From the NCBI RefSeq assembly GCF_007829955.1, contig NZ_VIWX01000004.1, forward strand, positions 186,001-250,000: DNA of 64,000 nucleotides, given 5' to 3'. The notes below the pieces were generated by a model. The model did no database searches. It was not told where the DNA came from and worked only from the letters and a program-made list of their open reading frames with translations. Below, piece by piece: positions 47,317 through 55,620 of the stretch. The DNA comes from Saccharopolyspora dendranthemae (GTDB lineage Bacteria > Actinomycetota > Actinomycetes > Mycobacteriales > Pseudonocardiaceae). Position 1 is the first letter of the stretch, and each line of letters begins with the position of its first letter. The translations under genes and the position numbers were made by a program.

Positions 47317-48288
47317 ATGTCGACGAGCACGCAGGATTCGAACCCCGCGACGGCGGAGGACTTCAACTCGGGTTTCCGCAAGCTGAACGCGCCGCCCCAG
47401 GCCGAGCGTCGCGGCCCCGAACCCGAGCAGATCAAGGGTGCGGTCTCGGAGATCTACAACGGGGTCGCGTCGTGGTCGACCCACGGCGACTTCTGGAACT
47501 GGGGCATGCACGACGACGCATTGCTCGACGAGATCCGCTCCCTGATCCCCGGTTTCGACCAGTACGACACCGACGGCCTGTCCGAGCAGCTGTACTTCCA
47601 GGCGCTGCGCCAGGTCCCGATCCCGCTCGACGGCTACGCGGGCAAGAAGGTCCTCGAGGTCGGGTGCGGCTTGGGCGAAGGGCTGAACTTCGCGTCCCGG
47701 GTGATCAACGCCTCGCAGGTCGTCGGACTGGACCTGTCCCGGGCGGCGACCGACCGGGCCAACGCCAGGCTCTCCCGCGGCGATCAGCTGCGCTTCGTGC
47801 AGGGCGACGCCGAATCCCTGCCCTTCGGCGACGGCGAGTTCGACGTCGTCCTCAACGTCGAGAGCTCCCACAACTACCCGGATCTCGGCGGTTTCCTCCG
47901 CGAGGCCGCCAGGGTGCTCAAGCCCGGCGGCCACCTCTCGCACGTCGACCTGTTCATCGAGGAGTCCCACGCACGCCTCACCCAGCTCAAGCAGGACGAC
48001 GGCGACTTCGAGTGGGTCGAGGAAGTCGACATCACCGAGCAGGTGCGCTCGGCCATCCGGAAGCGCCTGGAACCGGGCAGCTTCTACCGCAGGAACTTCT
48101 CGTCGAAGAAGCTCGGACTCAAGACCCGGATCATGATGGGCCGCGGCGGAAGTCACCTCGCCGGAGCGGATTTCGTCGGGCACAAGGATCTCGTCGACCG
48201 ACTGCTGGAAGCCACCCGGATCCGCCCCAAGCGCGTCCTGCAGGACTACCACAGCTACCGCCACCACATCGCCCGCAAGAAGGCCTGA
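47317..48288 (+). CDS. SAM-dependent methyltransferase (class I, phthiotriolone O-methyltransferase-like)
   Basis: 323 residues. Motif I (VLEVGCGLGEG) lies near 111-121, followed by an acidic post-I strand (VVGLDLS), a motif II region (FDVVLNVESSHNYP) and motif III (VLKPGGHLSHVD). The VLNVE-SH-YP signature resembles methyltransferases acting on long-chain or aryl-polyketide hydroxyls such as the mycobacterial phthiotriolone/phenolphthiotriolone enzyme. An N-terminal extension of about 45 residues is rich in polar residues. ATG 47317 is preceded by AAAGGGCGG and lies 37 bp after the hydroxylase. O-methylation of the polyketide or its aromatic head is likely; C- or N-methylation cannot be excluded. 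Confidence 0.85.
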   Translation: MSTSTQDSNPATAEDFNSGFRKLNAPPQAERRGPEPEQIKGAVSEIYNGVASWSTHGDFWNWGMHDDALLDEIRSLIPGFDQYDTDGLSEQLYFQALRQVPIPLDGYAGKKVLEVGCGLGEGLNFASRVINASQVVGLDLSRAATDRANARLSRGDQLRFVQGDAESLPFGDGEFDVVLNVESSHNYPDLGGFLREAARVLKPGGHLSHVDLFIEESHARLTQLKQDDGDFEWVEEVDITEQVRSAIRKRLEPGSFYRRNFSSKKLGLKTRIMMGRGGSHLAGADFVGHKDLVDRLLEATRIRPKRVLQDYHSYRHHIARKKA

Positions 48289-48397
48289 GAGCTCGTCCCG
48301 GCGATTCACCGCGTTCCACGTCGTGCACTGGGCGTTTCACTAACGCGGAAGTGCCTATCGTGACGGTCGTTCGCCTCCCCCGACGGCAGGAGAAGTC

Positions 48398-49432
48398 GTG
48401 ACTGACATCGCGAACAAGGTCAGCCAGCAGCCGCTGCTCGACCTGACCACCGGCTTCATGCGCTTCAAGACCTTCGCGGCGGCGGTGGAGCTGGACGTGT
48501 TCAGCCGGCTCTCCGACGGGCGCGAAGTCACCGCGCAGGAGTTCGCCACCACCATCGGCCTGCAGCAGCGCCCGGCGGACATCCTGCTGCCGGCGCTGGT
48601 GGCGCTCGGGCTGCTGGACAAGGACGGCGAGAAGTACCGGAACTCCGCTGTGGCCGAGGAATTCCTCGTCAAGGGGCGCCCCTACTTCTTCGGCGGGTTC
48701 GTGCAGTTCTACGACCGCGGCCTCTACCCCGGCTGGGAACAGCTGGTGAACTCCCTGCGCACCAACAGGTCGATGTTCGTCGACCCGGAGAAGCAGGACA
48801 CCGTCTTCGCCCCCAACGACTTCATGATGAACTTCTTCTGGGAGGCGATGCACTCGCTGGCCGGCTACACCGGCAAGGCGCTCGGCGAGGTCTACGACTT
48901 CGGCGCGCACCGGGCGCTGCTCGACGTCGGCGGCGGCTCGGGCGGTATCCCGATCGAGCTGTGCCAGACGGTTCCCGGACTCACCGCGGGCGTGTACGAA
49001 CTCCCCCACGTGTGCCCCGTGATCGAGAAGAAGATCGGCGAAGCCGGGCTCGACGGCGTCATCAGCGCCCTGCCCGGCGACTTCAACACCGACGAGGTGC
49101 TGCCCGGCGGCTACGACGCGATGCTGCTCAGCCAGGTCATGCACTGCGGTGGCGAGGAATCCAACAGGGCGCTGCTGGACAAGTGCTTCACCGCCCTGGA
49201 ACCCGGTGGGGCCGTGCTCATCTGCGAGCTGCTGCTCAACCCCGACCGCACCGGACCGGCGAACGCCGCGGTGATGGGTCTGAACATGCTCGTCAGCCAC
49301 CCGGGCGGGCAGAACTACTCCGAGGCCGAGTACCGGGATTGGCTCTCCGGCGCGGGATTCGTCGACATCGACGTGGTCCGGTTCGACGCGGCCGGGGCCG
49401 ACGGAGCGGTGATCGGCCGCAAGCCGGCCTGA
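48398..49432 (+). CDS. O-methyltransferase (two-domain, hydroxyindole/caffeate O-methyltransferase fold)
   Basis: 344 residues from GTG 48398, with AGGAG at 48388-48392 as ribosome site. The first ~100 residues form the winged-helix dimerisation domain of the Methyltransf_2 family; the catalytic domain has LDVGGGSGG near 174-182 and a conserved MLLSQVMH segment. In antibiotic clusters such enzymes methylate phenolic or enolic hydroxyls using S-adenosylmethionine. Its place between two flavin aromatic hydroxylases suggests it methylates a hydroxyl installed by one of them. A gap of 109 bp precedes it, the widest in this operon, so an internal promoter is possible; I saw no clear one. Confidence 0.88.
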   Translation: MTDIANKVSQQPLLDLTTGFMRFKTFAAAVELDVFSRLSDGREVTAQEFATTIGLQQRPADILLPALVALGLLDKDGEKYRNSAVAEEFLVKGRPYFFGGFVQFYDRGLYPGWEQLVNSLRTNRSMFVDPEKQDTVFAPNDFMMNFFWEAMHSLAGYTGKALGEVYDFGAHRALLDVGGGSGGIPIELCQTVPGLTAGVYELPHVCPVIEKKIGEAGLDGVISALPGDFNTDEVLPGGYDAMLLSQVMHCGGEESNRALLDKCFTALEPGGAVLICELLLNPDRTGPANAAVMGLNMLVSHPGGQNYSEAEYRDWLSGAGFVDIDVVRFDAAGADGAVIGRKPA

Positions 49433-49508
49433 CGGTGTCGGCCCCAACTCGGTCTGCACAGCAGCGGAACCTGACTCGTCGTCTGGGCTCCGGACCCAGG
49501 AAGGAAAC

Positions 49509-51284
49509 ATGAGCGATTCGGAGACCACCGATGTGCCGGTCCTCATCGTGGGCGGTGGCGGCGCGGGACTGACCGCCTCCATCCTGCTGTCCCTGCACGG
49601 AGTGGACGCGCTGCTGGTCAACTCGGCACCGGCGACCTCGACCCTGCCCAAGGCCCACGTGCTCCACCAGCGGACCATGGAGATCCTGCGCGACGCCGGG
49701 ATAGCCGGGGCCGTCTACGAACGCGGCACGCCGGCGGAGAACATGGCCCGCGCGGGCTGGTACGTCGAGGGCAGCGACCACGAGGATCGCGGTCGCTGCC
49801 TGGCCAAGCTCGAGATCTGGGGAGCGGGCGGTGAGAACCCGGCGTGGCGCGCCGCCAGCGCCTGCCGACCCGCGAACCTCCCGCAGATGCAGCTCGAACC
49901 GCTCATGCGTGACCGCGCCGAGGAACTGGCCCCGGGTCGCGTGCGGTTCGGCCACGAGATGACCGACTTCCGGCAGGACGCCACCGGCGTGACCGCCGAC
50001 GTGCGCGACAACGCGACCGGACGCACCTACCAGGTGCGCAGCCAGTACCTGCTCGCCTGCGACGGCGGCCGGTTGATCCGGCCGGCGCTGGGCATCGGCA
50101 CCGAAGGCGTCGACGACATCGCGCGCATGGTCTCGGTGCACCTCTCGGCCGACCTGTCGACAACCCTGACCGACCCCGAGGTGCTGCTGCGGTGGCTCTG
50201 GCTGCCGGAAACCGGTGTGGGCGCGACCCTCCTTCCCGCGGGCCCGCACCACTGGGGACCGGATTCGGAGGAATGGGTGGTGCACACCAGCCCGGTCACC
50301 GGTGACGTCGACGAACTCGACGACGAGTCGATCCTGGCCGAGGTGCGCACCATCCTCGGCCTCGACGCATCGGACGTGCAGGTGCACGCCGTGTCCCGCT
50401 GGACGATGGGCGGCTCCGTCGCGGAGCGGTTCCGCGAGAACCGCATCTTCCTGCTCGGCGATGCCGCGCACCGGTTCCCGCCCACCGGCGGGTACGGCCT
50501 GAACTCCGCGGTGCAGGACGCCCACAACCTCGTCTGGAAGCTGGCGGCGGTGCTGCACGGCGATGCCGGTGAACCCCTGCTGGACACCTACGAGGTCGAG
50601 CGCAGGAAGGTCACCGGCCGCACGGTCGGGCAGGCGGTGAACAACATCGTCAACCACCTGCAGGCGATCGAGACCGTCGGCATGGGCCCCGACAGCGTCC
50701 CCGCGGAGAACTGGGTGGCGCTGCGCAGGCTGTGGAGCAGGAAACCGGAGGACGCCGAGTTCCGGGCGGCGGTGCGGCGCGTCATCGACTCCCAGTCGAT
50801 GGAGTTCAACGCCCTCAACCTGGAGTGCGGCTACACCTACGAGTCCGCCGCCGTGATCCCCGACGGCACCCCCGAACCTCACAACCCCGACCCGATCCGC
50901 CACTACCAACCCGACGCGCGACCCGGTCATCCCCTGCCGCACGCGTTGCTCGAGGACCACGACGGCCACCGCGTGGCGCTCATGGACCTGGTGCGGCCGG
51001 GCCGGTTCCTGCTGATCGCGGGCGAGGACGACGCGTGGACGAAGGCGGTGGGCGAGCTCGTCGAGCTCTACGACGTGCCGCTGGACGTGCTGAGCATCGG
51101 CCACGTCGACGGCGACTACCACGACCCGCGGTCCACCTGGGTCTCCCACCGCGGCATCACCGCGCGCGGCGCCGTCCTGGTCCGCCCGGACCGGTTCGTC
51201 GCCTGGCGCAGCCCCGACGCGGTCGAGGACCCCGTCGCGGAACTGACCCAGGTGCTCACCCCGCTCCTCGGAGGCACCCGGTGA
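49509..51284 (+). CDS. FAD-dependent aromatic hydroxylase (phenol/dichlorophenol 6-monooxygenase-like)
   Basis: 591 residues. FAD Rossmann loop VGGGGAG near 13-19, substrate-loop region LPKAHVLHQRTME near 45-57, CDGG near 183 and GDAAHRFPPTGGYG near 315, then a C-terminal thioredoxin-like domain (~430-591). This is the TfdB/phenol hydroxylase branch of class A monooxygenases and differs from the hydroxylase at 45615, so the pathway has two separate ring oxidations or an oxidative rearrangement. The first Asp of the usual DG motif is kept, but the following residues (GGRLIRPALG) differ from the common GA-SxVR form. ATG 49509 follows AGGAAGG, 76 bp after the O-methyltransferase. Confidence 0.87.
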   Translation: MSDSETTDVPVLIVGGGGAGLTASILLSLHGVDALLVNSAPATSTLPKAHVLHQRTMEILRDAGIAGAVYERGTPAENMARAGWYVEGSDHEDRGRCLAKLEIWGAGGENPAWRAASACRPANLPQMQLEPLMRDRAEELAPGRVRFGHEMTDFRQDATGVTADVRDNATGRTYQVRSQYLLACDGGRLIRPALGIGTEGVDDIARMVSVHLSADLSTTLTDPEVLLRWLWLPETGVGATLLPAGPHHWGPDSEEWVVHTSPVTGDVDELDDESILAEVRTILGLDASDVQVHAVSRWTMGGSVAERFRENRIFLLGDAAHRFPPTGGYGLNSAVQDAHNLVWKLAAVLHGDAGEPLLDTYEVERRKVTGRTVGQAVNNIVNHLQAIETVGMGPDSVPAENWVALRRLWSRKPEDAEFRAAVRRVIDSQSMEFNALNLECGYTYESAAVIPDGTPEPHNPDPIRHYQPDARPGHPLPHALLEDHDGHRVALMDLVRPGRFLLIAGEDDAWTKAVGELVELYDVPLDVLSIGHVDGDYHDPRSTWVSHRGITARGAVLVRPDRFVAWRSPDAVEDPVAELTQVLTPLLGGTR

Positions 51285-51332
51285 CGGGGAGCCGGGTGCG
51301 ACCGCTCAACACGAGGCCCCAAGGAGCCCGCG

Positions 51333-52196
51333 ATGCCTGAACAGTCGAGCACCTCGAACGCCGAAGCGGTCGGCAAGCTCTACGACCGCTTCGCCGCGGA
51401 ATCCCGCGACCTGTGGCCCGACGAGGCCGAGGTCCCCAACTTCGGGTTCGGCGAACACCTGCACTTCGGCTACTGGGAGACCCCGGACGAGGACGTTCCG
51501 CTGGGCGTCGCAGCCCTCCGGCTCACCGACATGGTGATCGACCGCCTGCGCGTCGACGAGAGGCACCACGTGCTCGACGTGGGCTGCGGCATCGGCGGGC
51601 CGGCGCTGCGCACCGCTCGGCGCACGGGAGCGCGGGTCACCGGCATCACGGTCAGCGAGGCCCAGGTCGAGCCCGCGAAGGCTCTGGCGCGGTCCGAGGA
51701 CACCGCCGGGCTGCTGGACTTCCAGCTGGCGGACGCGCTGAGCCTGCCCTTCCCCGACGGCTCCTTCGACGCCGTCTTCGCGCTGGAATCCATGATGCAC
51801 ATGCCCGATCGGCAGCAGGTCCTCGGGGAGATCTCCCGAGTCCTGCGACCCGGCGGCCGACTGGTGCTGACCGACTTCTTCGAACGAGCCCCCATCCCCG
51901 AGGCCGACCGCCCGTTCGTCGACCTCCTGCGCGAAAGCTCGCTGCTCACCACGGTTCCGGTGGAGGACTACCCGTCGATGCTGCGCGAGGCGGGCATGCT
52001 CTTCGAGGAGATCCGGGACATCAGCGCGCACACGACCCGCCGCACCTTCATCGAGATGTCGCGCCCTTGGACCGACTGGGCCGCGGCGAATCCCGGCGTG
52101 GGACTGGAAGACGCCCTCGCGGCGAGGATTCCCGCGCCGGGGCTCATCGACGTCGATGAGCTCGGGTACCTCCTGCTCACCGCCCAGCGCACCTGA
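51333..52196 (+). CDS. SAM-dependent methyltransferase (RebM/SpnF-like family)
   Basis: 287 residues with an N-terminal YDRFAAE...FGEHLHFGYW segment typical of small-molecule methyltransferases of the RebM/SpnF/tocopherol-methyltransferase group. Motif I VLDVGCGIGG is near 81-90, followed by FDAVFALESMMHMPD and VLRPGGRLVLTDF. Family members methylate sugar hydroxyls, phenols or enols; SpnF itself acts as a cyclase, so methylation is probable but not certain. AAGGAG lies just upstream of ATG 51333. It is the last gene of the tailoring operon and converges on the LysR gene with 43 bp between stops. Confidence 0.86.
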   Translation: MPEQSSTSNAEAVGKLYDRFAAESRDLWPDEAEVPNFGFGEHLHFGYWETPDEDVPLGVAALRLTDMVIDRLRVDERHHVLDVGCGIGGPALRTARRTGARVTGITVSEAQVEPAKALARSEDTAGLLDFQLADALSLPFPDGSFDAVFALESMMHMPDRQQVLGEISRVLRPGGRLVLTDFFERAPIPEADRPFVDLLRESSLLTTVPVEDYPSMLREAGMLFEEIRDISAHTTRRTFIEMSRPWTDWAAANPGVGLEDALAARIPAPGLIDVDELGYLLLTAQRT

Positions 52197-52239
52197 GGGA
52201 ACGCCACTCCGCACTTCTCGACCGTCAGCGGGACAGCGC

Positions 52240-53142
52240 TCAACCCGTCACCGCGCTGACCGCGGTGCCGGACCAGTCCTGGCGGTCGAGCTGGTCGAGC
52301 AACGCGGTCTCCGCCCGGCCCGGCGCGCGGCGCACGCCCGCGATGACCGGCTCCGAGAGGGCAGGGCGCAGCGGGCGGACCAGCTCCTCGAAGTCCTCGG
52401 GGATCGCCGAAGACGGCGCGATGGTGACACCGAGGCCTTCCGAGGCGAGCCGCACCGCGGTCGAGATCTGCGAGGCCCTGCCGACCGTTCGAGGAGCGAG
52501 GCCGCGGTCGGCGAGCAGGCGCGCCAGGTACTCGTCGAGCTTGCTGGTGCGGCGGAAGCGCACCCAGCCCTCGTCGGCGAGATCGTCGAGGACGAGCGGC
52601 TCGTTGCGGCGAAGAAGTGAGTGGCCTCGCGGGAGCACGGCGACGTAGGACTCCGTGCCCAGCGCGTGGACGTCGAAGAGGCACCCCGGCGGGATCTCGT
52701 GCACCAGGAGGATGTCGAGCGTGCCCTGACGCGCGAGCCGCTCCATGTCCGTGGGGTCGGGTTCCTCGTGGATGGTGACCTGCAGGTGGGGGTGGCGGCG
52801 GCGCAGTTCACCGAGAGCACGCGGGAGCTGACGAGCCCCGAGCCCCATGTGGACGGCGATGACCAGCTCGCCCGTCAGGTCGCCGTCGGCGGCGCGAGCG
52901 GCCGTGAACGCGCGCCGCGAGGCAGTCGCGGCGACCTCCGCCTCGACCAGGAAAGCCCGCCCGGCCACCGTCGGCACCATCCCCTGCCGGGTCCGCGTGA
53001 ACAGGTGCACCCCGACCTGCTTCTCCAAGGTGCCGATCTGCTGGGAGAGGGACGGCTGCGTCAATCCCAGCCGCTCGGCAGCCGCCGTGATGCTGCCTTC
53101 CTCGGCCACGGCCAGCGCGTACTCGTACTGCCGCACGTTCAT
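52240..53142 (-). CDS. LysR-family transcriptional regulator
   Basis: 300 residues. N-terminal winged helix-turn-helix (residues ~3-60, with GSITAAAERLGLTQPSLSQQ as the helix pair) and a periplasmic-binding-like effector domain from ~90. I chose ATG 53142 because the family begins MNxRQxEYxLAV and GGCGG sits just upstream; the frame extends to 53193, but that would put the start inside the operator repeats. It is divergent from the dehydrogenase at 53269, the classical arrangement for a LysR regulator controlling its neighbour and itself. Whether it controls the polyketide genes is unknown. Confidence 0.92.
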   Translation of the reverse strand: MNVRQYEYALAVAEEGSITAAAERLGLTQPSLSQQIGTLEKQVGVHLFTRTRQGMVPTVAGRAFLVEAEVAATASRRAFTAARAADGDLTGELVIAVHMGLGARQLPRALGELRRRHPHLQVTIHEEPDPTDMERLARQGTLDILLVHEIPPGCLFDVHALGTESYVAVLPRGHSLLRRNEPLVLDDLADEGWVRFRRTSKLDEYLARLLADRGLAPRTVGRASQISTAVRLASEGLGVTIAPSSAIPEDFEELVRPLRPALSEPVIAGVRRAPGRAETALLDQLDRQDWSGTAVSAVTG

Positions 53143-53167
53143 CGTGAGCCGCCTCGATACATAGAGA

Positions 53168-53190
53168 GTTGCTATGTGGAGCATAGCAAC
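53168..53190. promoter_or_regulatory. Operator-like inverted repeat between LysR gene and dehydrogenase
   Basis: Perfect 9-bp arms GTTGCTATG and CATAGCAAC around a 5-bp spacer, containing a T-N11-A LysR box (T at 53173, A at 53185). Two more CATAG/CTATG half-sites lie at 53160-53164 and 53204-53208, giving four half-sites whose centres are about 12, 10 and 22 bp apart. This is the layout expected for a LysR tetramer bound along one DNA face. Confidence 0.75.
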
Positions 53191-53268
53191 CATCTCTTTG
53201 CGCCTATGTCAGCGCGTGCGTACCTTCTGGACTGCAAGCGGCGGTTCATGCAGGAAAAGGGAGAACGC

Positions 53269-54018
53269 ATGCGTCTCGCAGACAAGGTAGCGCTGGTCAC
53301 GGGCGGAGGCGCGGGCCTCGGCCTGGCGATCGCCGAGAGGCTCGCGGCCGAAGGTGCGCACGTCCACATCACGGGCCGCCGGAAGGATGTTCTCGAAGAA
53401 GCGGCGGCCTCGATCGAAGGACGGGCCACAGCGGTCGTCGCCGACTCCACGTCGTCGAGCGATCTCGCCCATCTCGCCGAGACCATCCGGAGCGAGAGGG
53501 GTCGCCTGGACGTGCTCGTCGCCAATGCGGGCATGATCGAGCGGGCGGACTTCGGCGAGGTCACCGAGGACCACTTCGACCGCACGTTCGACATCAACGC
53601 CCGCGGCACGATGTTCACCGTCCAGACGATGCTGCCGCTCATGCCGGTCGGCGGCTCGATCATCCTGGTGGGCTCGATCCAGGGGTTCAAGGGACTGCCC
53701 GGATCGACCACCTACACCGCGACGAAGGCGGCCGTGCGCTCCTACGCGCGCGTGTGGGCCGCCGAGTTCGGCGACCGGGGCCTGCGGGTCAACGTGCTGA
53801 GCCCGGGACCGTTCGACACGGCCATCATCGACGGGCAGGCCGAGTACTTCGGACAGGACCCGGCAGCGCTGCGCGCCCAGATGGCCTCGGGAGTCCCGCT
53901 GGGACGCCTCGGACGCCCCGAGGAGCTCGCCGGCGCAGCGCTGTTCTTGGCTTCGGACGACAGCAGTTTCATGACAGGAGCGGAACTCTGCGTCGACGGC
54001 GGGATGGCCCAGGTGTAG
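53269..54018 (+). CDS. Short-chain dehydrogenase/reductase (SDR)
   Basis: 249 residues. Nucleotide motif TGGGAGLG at residues ~10-17, NAG near 85, catalytic Ser in VGSIQG near 135 and YTATK near 149, ending in CVDGGMAQV as in classical NAD(P)H-dependent SDRs. I start at ATG 53269, which has AGGAAAAGGGAG at ideal distance; an in-frame ATG at 53248 would place that site inside the gene. It is divergent from a LysR gene with shared operator repeats, so it is probably a regulated stand-alone oxidoreductase. A role as a polyketide tailoring reductase is possible but not shown. No substrate can be named. Confidence 0.9.
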   Translation: MRLADKVALVTGGGAGLGLAIAERLAAEGAHVHITGRRKDVLEEAAASIEGRATAVVADSTSSSDLAHLAETIRSERGRLDVLVANAGMIERADFGEVTEDHFDRTFDINARGTMFTVQTMLPLMPVGGSIILVGSIQGFKGLPGSTTYTATKAAVRSYARVWAAEFGDRGLRVNVLSPGPFDTAIIDGQAEYFGQDPAALRAQMASGVPLGRLGRPEELAGAALFLASDDSSFMTGAELCVDGGMAQV

Positions 54019-54125
54019 AGATCATCCAGGCGCGCCCGTTGCGCGGCCCGGCATCTGAGGACATGAGCCGCCTCACTTCGCGAGAGTTGGCTCATTAGCG
54101 GCGGTCTCGGCGGTCTCCTGGTGTG

Positions 54126-54145
54126 GATCACTCGATGTAGTGATC
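54126..54145. repeat. Inverted repeat upstream of the HNH gene
   Basis: Arms GATCACT and AGTGATC with a 6-bp spacer, in a less GC-rich 172-bp gap after the SDR stop. It could be the terminator of the SDR gene or part of the HNH gene's promoter; there is no T-tract after it. Confidence 0.45.
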
Positions 54146-54190
54146 GGTTTTCGCTCGTGTTTTCGAGTGTTCGGGTGCATCATTTAGTAC

Positions 54191-55513
54191 ATGAGTTCGA
54201 GGACGCCTGTGGGGGCCGCGGTGGCGACGGCCAGGGCCGCGCTTGCCGCGGTCCTGGCGTCCGCGCCGCATACCAGTGATGCCGAGTTGACCGAATCTAT
54301 CGTGGACGCCGAAGCGCTTGTGCGTCTTGTTCAGTCGTTTCAGGCGAGTTTGGTGGCGGAGGCGGATCGGCGTGCGTTGGGGCGTGTGCAGGGGGCGCGG
54401 GATACCGCAACGTGGTTGCAGGACCGGTTGAAACTCGACCCCGGACAGGCACGAGCCCGGGTGGAAGTCGCCCGGGCCTCCGATGGGCCGAGTCGGAAAG
54501 CCTTGTCGGACGGTGTGATCAGTCTGGACCACGCGCGGGTCATCGCCACTTGTCTGCGGAAGCTGCCTGCGTCGGCTGCCGGTGATGTGGCGAAGGTGGA
54601 GCGGGTGTTGACCGAGCGGGCACGGTGGTGTCGGCCGGGTGATCTGCGGCGGTTGGCCGACGGGGTGAACGCGACCTACGACCGCGACACCGCAGTCCGG
54701 GACGAACAGGCTCAGTATGAGTCTCGGGAGTTGCACTACGTCACCACCGACGACGGCATGGTGATGATCAAGGCCCGGCTGGACAAAGAGACCGGGCAGA
54801 AGTTCATCGCCGCTCTCCGGCCGGTGTCGAAACCCTGCCCCGCCACCAATGGCCAGCCCGATCCCCGGACTCCTGCGCAGCGCCACGCTGACGGTCTGGC
54901 CACGCTGGTGGATCTGGCGTTGGGATCAGACCGGATGCCTCGTGTCGGCGGGCAGCGGGTGCAGGTTCAGGTCACGGTCGATTACGACGACCTGGTACGC
55001 AGCCTCAATCCGGACGCCGAGGGTGTGGTGCCGGGGGTTTTCGCTGACGGGGTGCCGATCACCGCCGACAACTTGCGCCGCCTGGCCTGCGATGCCGGAA
55101 TCCTGCCCGTCGTGTTGGGTGGTGACGGAGTTGCGGTCGATTACGGGCGGGAGGAACGCACCGCGCCCCCGGCGCAACGTGCGGCACTGTTCCGCAGGGA
55201 CGGAGTGTGCGCGTTTCCCGGGTGTGAGCACCCGCCGGGGACCTCACAAGCACACCACATCCGCCACTGGCTCGACGGGGGTACGACGGATCTCGCCAAC
55301 ATGGTGATGCTGTGCGCTTTTCACCACCGCACCATCCACCACGACCACTGGAACATCACCGTCGACCACGGACGGCCGGTGTTCATCCCACCCGCCCGTG
55401 TGGACCCGCAACGCACACCACTACCCGGCGGCACCGCGACAACCGCGGTTCACCAACGAATGATCCGGGATCTGGTCCCGAAACCACGGGAACCAGAACC
55501 CACCCACAACTAG
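54191..55513 (+). CDS. DUF222 / HNH endonuclease domain protein (13E12 repeat family)
   Basis: 440 residues. An N-terminal helical DUF222 domain (~20-310) is followed by an HNH nuclease core from ~335: CAFPGC, then QAHHIRHWLDGG, then LCAFHHRTIHH, keeping the metal-binding His and Cys residues. Such genes are present in many copies in actinobacterial genomes and are thought to behave as selfish or repeat elements; their biological role is not known. Codon use (TTG, CGT, GAT, GTG) is visibly less C-biased than in neighbours, which supports separate origin. It sits between the tailoring/regulator genes and the P450 genes, converging on the latter. ATG 54191 has no strong ribosome site. Confidence 0.9.
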   Translation: MSSRTPVGAAVATARAALAAVLASAPHTSDAELTESIVDAEALVRLVQSFQASLVAEADRRALGRVQGARDTATWLQDRLKLDPGQARARVEVARASDGPSRKALSDGVISLDHARVIATCLRKLPASAAGDVAKVERVLTERARWCRPGDLRRLADGVNATYDRDTAVRDEQAQYESRELHYVTTDDGMVMIKARLDKETGQKFIAALRPVSKPCPATNGQPDPRTPAQRHADGLATLVDLALGSDRMPRVGGQRVQVQVTVDYDDLVRSLNPDAEGVVPGVFADGVPITADNLRRLACDAGILPVVLGGDGVAVDYGREERTAPPAQRAALFRRDGVCAFPGCEHPPGTSQAHHIRHWLDGGTTDLANMVMLCAFHHRTIHHDHWNITVDHGRPVFIPPARVDPQRTPLPGGTATTAVHQRMIRDLVPKPREPEPTHN

Positions 55514-55526
55514 CCAAACCCGGGAC

Positions 55527-55548
55527 CCGGCCACAACGTTGTGGCCGG
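55527..55548. terminator. 22-bp perfect palindrome between convergent HNH and P450 genes
   Basis: The sequence is its own reverse complement: 11-bp half CCGGCCACAAC followed by its mirror. It starts 14 bp after the HNH stop and ends about 70 bp before the P450 stop, both reading towards it. It can fold into a 9-bp stem with a 4-base loop on either strand, so it may act as a bidirectional terminator without a T-tract. It could instead be a protein site. Confidence 0.6.
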
Positions 55549-55620
55549 TCACCCCGGCACGCCCTTGCGGCACCTGCTCTTTGACAACTCCAGAGAGACA
55601 AGCACTCCCCGCGCGCCGGT

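Noticed and set aside
45312..47435. Extension of the PKS1 frame about 700 codons upstream of GTG 45311
   Set aside because: It overlaps the flavin hydroxylase on the other strand and has no domain content. GTG 45311 has a good ribosome site and starts the ligase domain as in related loading modules.
55575..55600. GCTCTTTGACAACT-like stretch resembling sequences near rRNA operons
   Set aside because: No rRNA or tRNA follows; only the P450 3' end is there. Treated as a chance resemblance.
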